A DNA stretch of 36,041 nucleotides from Pedobacter sp. UBA5917 (GCF_002432345.1 NZ_DJDT01000189.1:1-36041), one strand, 5' to 3'. Shown: positions 8,444 through 17,054, counted from the first letter of the stretch. A program made the numbers and translations. Notes: a model not told the origin generated them from the letters alone.

Positions 8444-8502
8444 TAGCCCATTCACAATTTTACCGTAAAAGCTGGTGTTAATGTTGGGGCCGCCGAACAG
8501 AT

Positions 8503-9816
8503 CTACTCCGTTTGGTATCCGGCAAGCTTTCTGAACTGGTAAAAAAAACGCTCAATCAATCTTAAATCCTGTGTTACAATTTCGGCATTTCCCTTAAGCT
8601 CCTTATCAAAGGGAAGTGTTTTGTGATAAGAGGTTTGCAGGCCTTTTGGAAGCACCACATCCATATAATAATTGCCCTTTTCATCCGATGTGAAAGATAC
8701 ATTTTCGATCCGGCCCTCTACTATGCCGTATTCCTGAAATCGGTAATTATCCAACTTGATCAGTACTTTTTTCCCCTTGGATATTTTGCCCGAATTAACC
8801 GCTGGTACTGAGAGTTTTCCGATCAGTGCTTTTTTATGGTCGGGCAGTACCGACAGAATGGGATCGCCCCGTTTAACAAACTGGTTTTCTCCCCAAAACT
8901 GTTGGAAACTCACGGTGCCATCTGTAGCAGAAACAATCAGATAATCCTGTTCCCATGCCCTTAACGATCTCCTTAACTGTTCAAGTAACTGCAGCGTTTG
9001 CGAAGCAAAATTGGTTTTGTCTTTCTCCGCATTAATTACCGCGCCGGTTTTTGTTCTGTTAAGATTGGTAATTGCCTCCTCTGTTTGTGAGAGCGAAATA
9101 TCTACATTTTCGAGTCCCTGTTGTGCCTGGAGGAATTTTATTTTTTCATTTTCGAATTCGAAAGCAGAAATTACTTTCTTTTCGAAAAGCTGCTGGGCAC
9201 GCTGGTAATTTTTCTTTACCAGTTCGTATTTTAACGACTCGATTTTTTTTTGCTTTTCCAAAGTAACTTTCCTGTTTTTATTTTCTAAAATGCTCTGTGC
9301 TGCAGCCACATTTTCGGGTGCATAGGGCTCGAGTTTGGTATAGAGTTTTTCATCCTGGAAAGCTTTTGCAAAGTTATTGTAATCGGCCTGAAGCTCGCCA
9401 AGCTTAAATCCCGAAACTTTATCGGCAGGAAAGAAAAGCAAGCGATCCGGCGAAAGGGAACCGATCAGTGTTTTTAGCGTTAAAACGTCCGCATAATCTG
9501 CTGTTGATTGCAGAACCATCAATACTTCATCTTTTTTTACCTTTTGGCCATCTCTGATAAAAATTTTCTCAATCCTCGAATCCGTTCTGGCCTGTAATTT
9601 TTCGGGCGGGTTCTGCGAGGTAATCACAATGGTTGCGGGTACAAATTCTGGATATTTAATAAAATAACTTATCAGCATGATGATCGAGATGATGGCCAGT
9701 ATCAGCACATTACCCCAACGGAACATCCAGCGTGGCGGTTCCGATAGTACATCCTGCACTGCTTCTGATCGAAGCGTTATCTCATCAAGGTTGTTTTTTT
9801 TAGTTTCCAAGTTCAA
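8503..9816 (-). CDS. HlyD-family secretion adaptor of the peptide exporter
   Basis: A 437-residue periplasmic adaptor (membrane fusion protein). A single membrane segment near residues 33-55 (GNVLILAIISIIMLISYFI) is followed by a lipoyl/barrel half (VITSQNPPEKLQARTDSRIE), a long coiled-coil hairpin (about 140-270) and the second half with DGTVSFQQFWGENQFVKRGD. This is the standard HlyD order. It links the C39 ABC transporter to an outer-membrane exit; no outer-membrane channel gene is in the window. The start is a TTG at 9816, overlapping the transporter gene by 17 bp; an in-frame stop lies just upstream and no ATG fits before the membrane segment. It is the last gene of the downstream peptide operon. 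Confidence 0.88.
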   Translation of the reverse strand: MNLETKKNNLDEITLRSEAVQDVLSEPPRWMFRWGNVLILAIISIIMLISYFIKYPEFVPATIVITSQNPPEKLQARTDSRIEKIFIRDGQKVKKDEVLMVLQSTADYADVLTLKTLIGSLSPDRLLFFPADKVSGFKLGELQADYNNFAKAFQDEKLYTKLEPYAPENVAAAQSILENKNRKVTLEKQKKIESLKYELVKKNYQRAQQLFEKKVISAFEFENEKIKFLQAQQGLENVDISLSQTEEAITNLNRTKTGAVINAEKDKTNFASQTLQLLEQLRRSLRAWEQDYLIVSATDGTVSFQQFWGENQFVKRGDPILSVLPDHKKALIGKLSVPAVNSGKISKGKKVLIKLDNYRFQEYGIVEGRIENVSFTSDEKGNYYMDVVLPKGLQTSYHKTLPFDKELKGNAEIVTQDLRLIERFFYQFRKLAGYQTE

Positions 9817-11998
9817 GCTGGTTTTTTATTAATCTGTAATATTCTCCTTTTTTTGCCACCAGCTGGCTGTGGCTGCCTTCTTCGATAACAGTACCTTTAT
9901 CCAGCACAATAATTTTATCGGCATGTTTAACGGTCGAAAGCCTGTGGGCAATAACTATAGCTGTTTTACCTTTAAAAAACTGCTCCAGGTTCTCAATAAT
10001 TATCTTTTCATTATTTGCATCCAAGGCACTTGTTGCCTCATCAAAAAAGATATACTCGGGCGATTTATAAACGGCCCTGGCGATAAACAGCCTTTGTTTC
10101 TGGCCACCGCTCATGCCAAGGCCCTCATTACCGATTTTGGTATTATAACTCAGGGGCAGATTTTCTATAAAATCCTGTATGTTGGCTATTTCTATTGCCC
10201 TACGCAGTTTTTGCTTATCAATTGTATCTTCACCAATGGCGATGTTATTCGCTATGGTATCGTTAAATACATAACTCTCCTGCATCACTACCCCACATTG
10301 GTTACGCCAGAACCGTGGCGATATATTTTTCATATCCGTACCGCCGATTCTTATCCCGCCCTTATCAGGGGTATAAAATTTGGTTAAAAGCTTTAGTAGA
10401 GTGGTTTTTCCGCTACCGCTGGCGCCAACTATCGCTGTGGTTTTCTGATAGGGGATAACAAGGTTCAGGTTTTGGAAAACGAAGTTTTCGGAGCCTGTAT
10501 ACCTGAATGAGACATTGTTAAGCTCAATATCCTGCTCTGCAATTTCAGTAACATAATTTTCGCCACTGTCTTCTTCATCTTCTTTACCATGTATTTCACC
10601 CAGTCTTTCGAGCGAAATTTTTGCATCCTGTGCCTGTTTGATAAAATCTATCAGCTGCAGTAAGGGGCTGTTCAGCTGGCCGATAATATATTGTACCGAA
10701 AGCATCATACCCAGGGTAAGGTTACCGTTTAAAACCAGTTTTGCAGCAAGAAAACTAACCAGGATATCTTTTATCTGGTTGATGAAACCCCCGCCTACAG
10801 ATTGCCATTGTTCTAACGAAAGTGCCCTGATTTTAATTTTGAATAGCTTTACCTGCAAAAATTCCCAGCCCCATCTTTTCTGCTTTTCTGCATTATGCAT
10901 CTTTAATTCCTGCATGCCGTTAATCAGTTCTATCACGCTATTTTGTTCCTGTGCAACCTGCGAAAACATTTTGTAATCCAGTTCTTTTCTCCTTTTAAGG
11001 AAAAAACTGATCCAGGCTACATACAGGATGGCACCCAACAGGTAAACCAGAAACAGCCTGTAATCATAAAGTAACAGTACGATGCTAAAAATGATGAGGT
11101 TAAACATGGAGAACAGTGTGTTGAGTGATGAACTGGTAAGCAATTGCTCAATACGGTGGTGATCGTTTATCCTTTGCATAATATCCCCAGTCATCCTCGT
11201 ATCAAAAAAACTAATGGGAAGTTTCATCAACTTAATAAAGAAATCGGAGATAATGGAAATGTTTATCCGGGTAGAAAGGTGCAGCAAAATCCAGCTCCGG
11301 ATAATATCGATGCCCATTTTGCCCATAAAAAGCATTACCTGGGCAAGTAAAACCAGGTATATGAAGTTGATATCCTGGTTCTGTATGCCTACATCAACAA
11401 TACTCTGGGTTAGGAATGGAAAAATAAGCGATAATAAACTTCCTGCCAGAAGTCCAACGGCCAACTGGATAAGCATTGATCTGTACCTGAACAGGTAACG
11501 GTAGAGAAAAGAAAAGCTGGTTTTATTTTCTTCATCATCAAATTCGGTTTTATAAAATGACGGTGTGGTTTCGAGTACAAGGGCAATGCCTTCTTCTGTA
11601 TTTTCATTGGCATTTTCGCCGATCCAGTATTTTATAAATTCTTCTTTTGTATAGGTAATTAAGCCGTAGCTTGGATCGGCAACATAAACCCGGTTTGCCT
11701 TATCAATTTTATAAACCACCACATAGTGGTTTTTATTCCAGTGTACAATGCAGGGCAGGGGGGCATCTGCAACAAGTGTATTAAAATCTATTTTTACGCC
11801 CAATGTTCTGAAACCGAGGTTTTCTGCCGCATTGCTTAGGCCAAACAGGCCGCTACCTTCGCGCGTGGTTTCAGAAAGTGTTCTTATGGTGTGTAAAGGG
11901 ATGCTTTTGTTATAGTGCCTGGCTACCATACGCAGGCAGGTAGGCCCGCAGTCTTTGGCGTCGGGCTGTTTATAAAAGGGGAATTTTTTAAGCTTCAT
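9800..11998 (-). CDS. C39 peptidase-containing ABC transporter (processing and export of GG-leader peptides)
   Basis: A 732-residue PCAT-type exporter. The N-terminal C39 protease has KDCGPTCLRMVARHYN with catalytic Cys17, His91 (in HWNKNHYVVV) and Asp108 (VADPSYGL); it cuts leader peptides after Gly-Gly. A six-helix transmembrane domain spans about 165-460. The ATPase domain (about 490-732) has Walker A GASGSGKTTLLKLL, signature LGMSGGQKQRL, Walker B YIFFDEATSALD and switch AIVIAHRLSTV, so it looks fully active. The start overlaps the SPASM gene by 11 bp. It is the only exporter in the locus and therefore probably handles the products of all three precursor genes, each of which has a GG site. 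Confidence 0.95.
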   Translation of the reverse strand: MKLKKFPFYKQPDAKDCGPTCLRMVARHYNKSIPLHTIRTLSETTREGSGLFGLSNAAENLGFRTLGVKIDFNTLVADAPLPCIVHWNKNHYVVVYKIDKANRVYVADPSYGLITYTKEEFIKYWIGENANENTEEGIALVLETTPSFYKTEFDDEENKTSFSFLYRYLFRYRSMLIQLAVGLLAGSLLSLIFPFLTQSIVDVGIQNQDINFIYLVLLAQVMLFMGKMGIDIIRSWILLHLSTRINISIISDFFIKLMKLPISFFDTRMTGDIMQRINDHHRIEQLLTSSSLNTLFSMFNLIIFSIVLLLYDYRLFLVYLLGAILYVAWISFFLKRRKELDYKMFSQVAQEQNSVIELINGMQELKMHNAEKQKRWGWEFLQVKLFKIKIRALSLEQWQSVGGGFINQIKDILVSFLAAKLVLNGNLTLGMMLSVQYIIGQLNSPLLQLIDFIKQAQDAKISLERLGEIHGKEDEEDSGENYVTEIAEQDIELNNVSFRYTGSENFVFQNLNLVIPYQKTTAIVGASGSGKTTLLKLLTKFYTPDKGGIRIGGTDMKNISPRFWRNQCGVVMQESYVFNDTIANNIAIGEDTIDKQKLRRAIEIANIQDFIENLPLSYNTKIGNEGLGMSGGQKQRLFIARAVYKSPEYIFFDEATSALDANNEKIIIENLEQFFKGKTAIVIAHRLSTVKHADKIIVLDKGTVIEEGSHSQLVAKKGEYYRLIKNQLELGN

Positions 11999-13085
11999 GC
12001 GTTTTTACCAGTTGTTGCATGCCATAAAATTGTATTGCTTTTTGTTTTAGCGGGTTTGTACTCCATTCATCCCACTCATTGTTGTAAGGGTTATAACCGC
12101 ATTTTAAGGGCTTGGATACATCTAAACCCAAATCGTTGGCATGGCTCTGCTCGGTATAGGCCCTGCAGTCGGTACATACGTTCCGGTATTCGCAGTCTTT
12201 ACAAACTTCGATATCTTCCTTTCTGATGTTCCAGTATTTACTAAAATCGTTATCCGCCAATAAATCGGTTAAATCTGTTTCAAACATATATCCGTAATCG
12301 TGCTGCATTGATGGACAGTTTTTGACCAGTCCGTTAAAATCGATCGATAGCTTTCGGTTTAAACAGGTATTGTGCTGCATGCTTTCGGTAAATAGCTCCA
12401 TATTGGTGCTGAAATAGGCCTGCCTGATCAAACCACAGGCTAAACAATCATTTATCGCTTTCGAATAGTAGGTAAGCTGCACTGTATTTTTGTATATCCG
12501 CTCTGTTTTATCTTCGGGTGCCGAATGAAAAAGAAAAGACCTGATCCTTAAATTTTTCTTTGCAAGCGTTTCAAGCCATTCGGTATCAATGGCGGCAGAG
12601 TAGGGCAGGATGAGTTTAATGTAGTTTAAAACAGATCCATTAAAAATATTAATGAATTTTTCCAGTTTTTCAAGATCGGTATTTTGGTAACAACGGATCT
12701 CGAGGGCACTAACATTTAAGTTGAATAATGTATTAAAGAACCGGTTGTTGTAATCGAGATTTTCGTTAAACTCAATAATCACGTTTGTAATATCGGAAAA
12801 TGCATCCCAGCTTAAATCGAGGGCACTAAGCCCGGTTACAATACGGTTATCTATAAACCCCATTTCTTTATCTGTGATAAAGTTTACATAACTTATAATG
12901 GCTTCTTCATTTTCGGCACCATAAACATGAATACATTCTTCAATGGAATGATCTTTTAAAAAATGTAATACCCCGGCTACATCGTTGGAAACCGGATAGG
13001 ACTTTTGCATCTGCAGATCACAGATTAAAGTCCTGTTTGCACCTTTAACCAGCTGGCAATTTGAAAATAGGTTGAGGTATTCCAT
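11988..13085 (-). CDS. gwsS: SPASM-domain peptide maturase of the grasp-with-spasm system (downstream cassette)
   Basis: 365 residues. The first 80 or so (YLNLFSNCQLVKGANRTLIC onward) look like a PqqD-type leader-binding domain. The middle resembles the strand/helix pattern of a radical-SAM barrel but contains no CxxxCxxC cluster motif. The C-terminal SPASM domain is complete: Cys in CGLI, CLNRKLSIDFNGLVKNC, then CKDCEYRNVCTDC and a last KCGYNPY, enough for two auxiliary [4Fe-4S] clusters. As far as I recall, loss of the radical-SAM cysteines is usual in this family, which would make it a partner protein of the ATP-grasp and not a radical enzyme. It is about 40% identical by eye to the copy at 14790-15893, strongest in the SPASM part. 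It starts 2 bp after the small gene. Confidence 0.88.
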   Translation of the reverse strand: MEYLNLFSNCQLVKGANRTLICDLQMQKSYPVSNDVAGVLHFLKDHSIEECIHVYGAENEEAIISYVNFITDKEMGFIDNRIVTGLSALDLSWDAFSDITNVIIEFNENLDYNNRFFNTLFNLNVSALEIRCYQNTDLEKLEKFINIFNGSVLNYIKLILPYSAAIDTEWLETLAKKNLRIRSFLFHSAPEDKTERIYKNTVQLTYYSKAINDCLACGLIRQAYFSTNMELFTESMQHNTCLNRKLSIDFNGLVKNCPSMQHDYGYMFETDLTDLLADNDFSKYWNIRKEDIEVCKDCEYRNVCTDCRAYTEQSHANDLGLDVSKPLKCGYNPYNNEWDEWSTNPLKQKAIQFYGMQQLVKTHEA

Positions 13086-13087
13086 CT

Positions 13088-13270
13088 TTAGAATTTTGAT
13101 ATTACTTTATAGAACCTTAACAGTTCATAACCTTCGGCATTGATTTTAACTGCCTTTTCATATTTGCGGATATTGCCCTCCGCATTGTTATGCCCATCTT
13201 TTTCGAGTAGGTATATAGAAAGCGGCAGACATTTTTTATCTTTTAAGCTAGTGCTGAACTTTTTCTTCAT
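13088..13270 (-). CDS. Small conserved protein between ATP-grasp and SPASM genes (60 residues)
   Basis: Starts inside the end of the ATP-grasp gene (23-bp overlap) and stops 2 bp before the SPASM gene, so it is translationally embedded in the operon. It is a basic protein, MKKKFSTSLKDKKCLPLS at the N-terminus, with AEGNIRKYEK in the middle and LLRFYKVISKF at the end. A protein of 59 residues at the same position in the other cassette shares LPL(S/T), a GNI-x-x/Y-x-K segment and a basic, aromatic C-terminus. The family is not recognised. Position suggests a maturase subunit or leader-binding accessory protein; this is inference. Confidence 0.65.
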   Translation of the reverse strand: MKKKFSTSLKDKKCLPLSIYLLEKDGHNNAEGNIRKYEKAVKINAEGYELLRFYKVISKF

Positions 13271-14222
13271 GTAATTGCTTTTGTTTAAATAACAGGGCCA
13301 TTTCCCTTTCTAAATAATAGTTACAGGGGTAAGAAACCATACCGAACTGGCCTTCCGGATTGATTTCTAAAAAATAGTACGCATCATTATGATCGACCAT
13401 TAAATCGATCGAACCTGTGCCGAAATTCAGTTCCTTCATTAACAGATCAAGCCTGCTTTCAATTTCATCTGGTAATTTGTAGGGTACAGTTCGGTTTGGT
13501 CTTTTGTTGTCGTAATTCCTGAAATCGGAGGCAGTTTTTTTATTTGCCTGGGAAAAAATCGCCATTGAATAAAATCTACCGGACAGGTAAAAAGCCCTGA
13601 CTTCGAATTTCTTATCTATCTTTTGTTGTACGAGCGATGGGAAGAAAATATCGGGGATGGATCTGATATTGCTGTGGTTGATTTCCCTGCTCAACATCTT
13701 GTAATGCGCACCGTTCCCATCTTCCAGTAAAACGCATTCGCTTAATGGTTTAACAATTAGTTCGGGATAGGTATCCTGTAATGTTATCAGCGATTGTTTA
13801 TCGGTTAACACCTCGGTATAAGGGATGTTCAGCCCGAATTTTTGGGCAAGGAAAAGTACTTTAAGTTTATTTAGGTTGCTTGCGATAATAGGGTCGTTGA
13901 GCCATTTTTCTTTATCAATAGCATAAAATAAGAGCGAGTGCAGTGCATTAAATTCATCAATAAGAAAACGGCGCAGGGTATAATGGGTTTCAAAAGATTC
14001 CCTTTTCTGGGAAAAATGGGCCGGGATTTTTGCTGCTTTGCGGCGGTACCATACCATAGCCACTTCGTTGTTTTTAGGCATATCGCCTAACTTTTTCATG
14101 TTGAAAAAATCTTCGCCATTAAGCCTTATGAATGGGACACCATAATAATCAAGCCATTGGCAAACATAATCTGTTGTGCCTTCTAAATAAGCCTGACTTA
14201 AAATGAGTACCTTTTTTTTCAT
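13248..14222 (-). CDS. gwsG: ATP-grasp peptide maturase of the grasp-with-spasm system (downstream cassette)
   Basis: 324 residues. ATP-grasp ligase expected to form side-chain ester or amide cross-links between Ser/Thr/Lys and Asp/Glu of the precursor core (graspetide chemistry). Visible motifs: N-terminal VLILSQAYLEGTTDYVCQWL, the family signature VWYRR, KPLSE (nucleotide contact), QQKIDKKFEVRAFYLSGRFY, SDFRNYDNKRPNRTVPYKLP, then SIDLMVD and the metal site YFLEINPEGQF. All key ATP-grasp residues (Lys, Arg, Asp, Glu, Asn) seem present. The start is the ATG at 14222; a longer frame to 14402 would run through the precursor gene and has no family resemblance. It is clearly diverged from the copy at 16066-16968. 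Confidence 0.92.
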   Translation of the reverse strand: MKKKVLILSQAYLEGTTDYVCQWLDYYGVPFIRLNGEDFFNMKKLGDMPKNNEVAMVWYRRKAAKIPAHFSQKRESFETHYTLRRFLIDEFNALHSLLFYAIDKEKWLNDPIIASNLNKLKVLFLAQKFGLNIPYTEVLTDKQSLITLQDTYPELIVKPLSECVLLEDGNGAHYKMLSREINHSNIRSIPDIFFPSLVQQKIDKKFEVRAFYLSGRFYSMAIFSQANKKTASDFRNYDNKRPNRTVPYKLPDEIESRLDLLMKELNFGTGSIDLMVDHNDAYYFLEINPEGQFGMVSYPCNYYLEREMALLFKQKQLHEEKVQH

Positions 14223-14253
14223 GGTGTTTAAATAATGAAGGGATGTGGCCGAA

Positions 14254-14275
14254 GGTGGCGCAGAATAGCACCACC
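14254..14275 (-). terminator. Hairpin between precursor 1 and its maturase genes
   Basis: On the minus strand GGTGGTGC and GCGCCACC pair (one G-U) around the 6-nt loop TATTCT, 20 nt after the stop of the precursor (14296) and 32 nt before the ATP-grasp start. No T-run follows, so it is more likely an RNA stabiliser or partial attenuator than a full terminator. Confidence 0.5.
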
Positions 14276-14295
14276 CAGGGTTTAGTTTAATCCGG

Positions 14296-14490
14296 TTATG
14301 GGCAGGTATGTGTGCCTTTAGGATCCGGATAGTAATCGGTGCAGCAATGGTCTCCGTGGTCGGATACTGCTTTTTTGAAAGTGGCATCGCCGGTTTCAGC
14401 AAATGAACTTTCCATCATCATTGCTCTTCCACCGCTGATAGCATGAATGGATTTTACTCTTTTCGATTCAAGTTTTTCTAATTTTTTCAT
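14296..14490 (-). CDS. Grasp-with-spasm precursor peptide 1
   Basis: 64 residues: leader MKKLEKLESKRVKSIHAISGG and a 43-residue core beginning RAMMMESSFAETGDATFKKA. The Gly-Gly at 20-21 is the expected cut site of the C39 exporter two genes further on. The core contains acidic and Thr/Ser/Lys residues suitable for cross-linking, plus a CC pair and a final C (DHCCTDYYPDPKGTHTCP), which may form a disulfide. The start at 14490 is chosen because it gives the same MKxL opening as the other precursors; an in-frame ATG at 14526 adds MAEYLSNFKSKK and is part of the conserved leader element. It is the first gene of the downstream operon. Confidence 0.8.
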   Translation of the reverse strand: MKKLEKLESKRVKSIHAISGGRAMMMESSFAETGDATFKKAVSDHGDHCCTDYYPDPKGTHTCP

Positions 14491-14540
14491 TTTTTTAGAT
14501 TTAAAATTTGATAGATATTCCGCCATCTTCCCCAGGCGTT
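14491..14540 (-). promoter_or_regulatory. Conserved leader element upstream of precursor 1 (copy B)
   Basis: This 5' leader matches the one at 17598-17643 almost base for base. A hairpin is formed by CGCC and GGCG (minus-strand arms at 14535-14538 and 14521-14524) around a loop ending GGGGAAGAT. It is followed by an upstream ATG (14524-14526) and the shared block CTATCAA-(A/T)TTTTAAA before the precursor ATG. In this copy the upstream ATG is in frame with the precursor (MAEYLSNFKSKK-). Confidence 0.7.
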
Positions 14541-14789
14541 TAAGGGTTTGGTTTTATCCTATATCGATGTTGCCGGTTGCGCATAAAATGGAGCATTTTG
14601 ATACTGCCCATGTTTAAAAATCGGCAAAAAATAACTGGCTTATAAGTGCAGGTTTACATTCGACGGCATTGGGGCGATATCTGTAGGTTTATCGATAATA
14701 TTCGTTTTGCGTGTGGATAATCTATGTCCGGTTGCTTATCGTTGAGAGAAAGCTTTGGCATCAAATGAACAGCGTTCTTTTTACTGATC

Positions 14790-15893
14790 TTAAATTTTTT
14801 CTACCTGTGTGTTAAAAAATATACCCTGCGAACCGTAAGTTGCTATTGCTTTCTGTTTTAGCGGATTTGTGCTCCATTCTTCCCATTTATTGGTATAAGG
14901 ATTATAACCGCATTTTAAGGGTTTCGATAGGTCTAAACCCCGGTCATTGATATGGGTTTGTTCGGTAAAGGCCCTGCAGTCGGTACATACATTCCTGAAT
15001 TCGCAATCTTTGCATACCTCAATATCATTTTTTGTGATGTTCCAGTAACTTTTAAATTCATTGTGATTCAGTGCGTCTTCCAAAGAAACATCATCTATAT
15101 TTCCGAAAGTACTGGGCATTAACGGACAGTTTTTGATATTACCCCCGTTATCGATACCGATTTTTTTGTGAAGGCAGGAGTTGTGGTTTACCGCCTCTAA
15201 AACTTTGCTGATATTGGTATTAAAATAGTTCAGATCTACCTTTCCGCAGGAAGATATTTTTAAATCCTGATCGCTTAAGTTTATGGTAAACCTGTAGTGG
15301 TCTTTTACTTCAAAAGGATTTTTTCTGCAGTTGTAAAAAACAAGCTGATGTATTCTCTCTGTTCTTAAATCAAGCTCCCTGAAAAAAGCCTCATCAATAT
15401 CAGCGTGGAATGATGAAAAAATCTCGATACTTTCGAGGGTCGAATTTTTAAAACGGGCATCAATTCCGCATATGTCATCCAATGATAATGCGCTGCTGCA
15501 ATAGATTACAAGATGTTTAATAGCCAGGTTGGCTATCGAAAAGCTTATTTTATCTAAAACCGTTAAATCATCAAGCTCTATAAAAATATCCGATACCCTG
15601 TTGTGGTCATGGAAATTGAGATCGATGGCCGGAAAATTATGGTCCCAATCGCCGAATGTGATAAAGCCATATTCCCGCTCCAGTAAAAAATCGAGGTACT
15701 GCTGTACAATCGCTTTCGATTCATCGTCGTAAAGTTCCAGTACAACATCAATCGCATCTGTTTTTAATTCTTCGATGATGCCGTGCAGCTCAATGGATTG
15801 TAATTCGGAAATATTCCGCTGTAAATCTGATATCAGTATCCTGCCAAAACCCTTTGTTATCACGATATCGCTAAAAAGATTAAAATACCTCAT
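14790..15893 (-). CDS. gwsS: SPASM-domain peptide maturase of the grasp-with-spasm system (upstream cassette)
   Basis: 367 residues with the same layout as the copy at 11988-13085: a PqqD-like N-terminal region (MRYFNLFSDIVITKGFGRIL), a middle region without CxxxCxxC, and a full SPASM domain with CLHKKIGIDNGGNIKNC, CKDCEFRNVCTDCRAFTEQ and KCGYNPYTNKWEEW. The C-terminal 70 residues are nearly identical between copies, while the first 200 are strongly diverged, as expected if that part recognises different leaders or cores. The start overlaps the small upstream gene by 4 bp (ATGA). It ends the upstream operon; a weak hairpin (GAAC/GTTC) follows the stop. Confidence 0.88.
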   Translation of the reverse strand: MRYFNLFSDIVITKGFGRILISDLQRNISELQSIELHGIIEELKTDAIDVVLELYDDESKAIVQQYLDFLLEREYGFITFGDWDHNFPAIDLNFHDHNRVSDIFIELDDLTVLDKISFSIANLAIKHLVIYCSSALSLDDICGIDARFKNSTLESIEIFSSFHADIDEAFFRELDLRTERIHQLVFYNCRKNPFEVKDHYRFTINLSDQDLKISSCGKVDLNYFNTNISKVLEAVNHNSCLHKKIGIDNGGNIKNCPLMPSTFGNIDDVSLEDALNHNEFKSYWNITKNDIEVCKDCEFRNVCTDCRAFTEQTHINDRGLDLSKPLKCGYNPYTNKWEEWSTNPLKQKAIATYGSQGIFFNTQVEKI

Positions 15894-16069
15894 AACATTC
15901 TCACCAGGGACTTAAATGGTTTTACCAGCATTAAAAAATCCGATTGATATTTTTCGCATTTGGCGTAGGGTATATTGCCCCCGTTTTTATCGGCATTTTT
16001 GGCCTTAAATTCTTCGGCAAATTTGAATGTAAGCGGTAATTTGTGTTTTTCTTTAATATATTGTTTCAT
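15890..16069 (-). CDS. Small conserved protein between ATP-grasp and SPASM genes (59 residues)
   Basis: Starts with an ATGA overlap on the stop of the ATP-grasp gene (ATG 16067-16069) and ends with a second ATGA overlap on the start of the SPASM gene. Such double 4-bp coupling strongly supports real translation. The protein begins MKQYIKEKHKLPLTFKFAEE, contains NGGNIPYAKCEKYQ, and ends KPFKSLVRML. It is the positional and probable sequence counterpart of the 60-residue protein at 13088-13270. The longer frame to 16198 lies inside the ATP-grasp gene and is rejected. No known domain was recognised. Confidence 0.68.
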   Translation of the reverse strand: MKQYIKEKHKLPLTFKFAEEFKAKNADKNGGNIPYAKCEKYQSDFLMLVKPFKSLVRML

Positions 16070-16968
16070 AGATATTCGGCTATGGCTTTTTCTGCTGAAT
16101 AATTGCAGATGGTAGAAACCCCTAAAAATTGTCCCACGGTGTTTACCTCCAAAAAATAATACTTTTCTCCGCTTTTGATAAAATCTACCGAACCACAATT
16201 TAGATCGAGCGACTGCATCAAACGTTTTAATTTTTCTACGATGGCTTTTGGTAGGTTGTACCTTACATTTCTGTTTGGTTTTTCGAGGTTATATTTTCTG
16301 AAATCGGTACGGGTCTGCGCATCATTTTGGGAGAAAATGGCTGTTGAATATGTCTCCCCGTTCAGATAAAAACTCCTGATCTCAAAATCTTTTTCGATTT
16401 TCTCCTGAAAAAAGGAAATAAAAAAAGTGTCCTGTTCTTTCTCCCCAATCACGGTGGTGTACATAATGCTATCCTGATAGTTATCAAAAGCATCGATCAT
16501 AATATTCCCCGTAATGGGTTTTGTAATGGTACTGTTCAGCAAAACATCGCCTGTGTTATCGGCCAAAAAGTATTCGGGTACAGCTAAACCGACCTTTTTT
16601 GCCTCCTCCAGTACATGTAGTTTGTTTACGTGGCTGGTGCTTTGCTTGTTGATGTGTTTTTTTGATTCGAGTGTTTTAATCACATAATCTTCAAGCCAAT
16701 GCTGGTGTTCTGCCATGTGGGCATCAACAGAAGGGTTATTGTACTGCAAACGTTTAAATTTTATACCGCCCCTCCGGTACCAAACGCTGCTGATTTCATC
16801 CAGAAAAAATTTGTTCCTGTAACTTTCAATGTAAAGTCTTTTTTGCTGTACTTTTATTTCAAAAAACTCATCTTCATGCACACGGATAAATTTTTTATCC
16901 ATTGATAAAAGCCATTTAATCACCTCGTTGGTGGTTGTTTCCTGGTTTTTTGAAATAATCAGTATCAT
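16066..16968 (-). CDS. gwsG: ATP-grasp peptide maturase of the grasp-with-spasm system (upstream cassette)
   Basis: 300 residues. Motifs in order: MILIISKNQETTTNEVIKWL, VHEDEFF, SSVWYRRGG, KPITG, FFQEKIEKDFEIRSFYLNG, TDFRKYNLEKPNRNVRYNLP, GSVDFI and the metal-binding YFLEVNTVGQF. These match the downstream copy motif for motif, so both are expected to be active ATP-dependent cross-linking ligases. It is about 24 residues shorter than its paralogue, mainly between the N-terminal and central domains. It lies 114 bp after precursor 2, behind a strong hairpin, and its stop overlaps the small gene by 4 bp. Confidence 0.92.
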   Translation of the reverse strand: MILIISKNQETTTNEVIKWLLSMDKKFIRVHEDEFFEIKVQQKRLYIESYRNKFFLDEISSVWYRRGGIKFKRLQYNNPSVDAHMAEHQHWLEDYVIKTLESKKHINKQSTSHVNKLHVLEEAKKVGLAVPEYFLADNTGDVLLNSTITKPITGNIMIDAFDNYQDSIMYTTVIGEKEQDTFFISFFQEKIEKDFEIRSFYLNGETYSTAIFSQNDAQTRTDFRKYNLEKPNRNVRYNLPKAIVEKLKRLMQSLDLNCGSVDFIKSGEKYYFLEVNTVGQFLGVSTICNYSAEKAIAEYL

Positions 16969-17054
16969 GATGCTTTATCTGTGGCCCGGTTTTCCTGCAT
17001 GGAGGTAATCTTCAATTGTAATTTTTTCCTGCTTAAATTTTTTGTGGTTAAAAC

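Noticed and set aside
9869..10387. Open frame of 172 codons on the plus strand
   Set aside because: It lies entirely antisense to the ATPase domain of the C39 ABC transporter, whose motifs are intact; no family resemblance in the antisense product.
14223..14402. N-terminal extension of the downstream ATP-grasp gene
   Set aside because: The extra 60 codons run through the precursor gene and the hairpin and show no ATP-grasp similarity; the motif MKKKVLILSQ begins at the 14222 ATG.
16070..16198. N-terminal extension of the small gene at 15890-16069
   Set aside because: It lies out of frame inside the ATP-grasp coding sequence and has no match in the paralogous small gene; the ATGA overlap marks the start.
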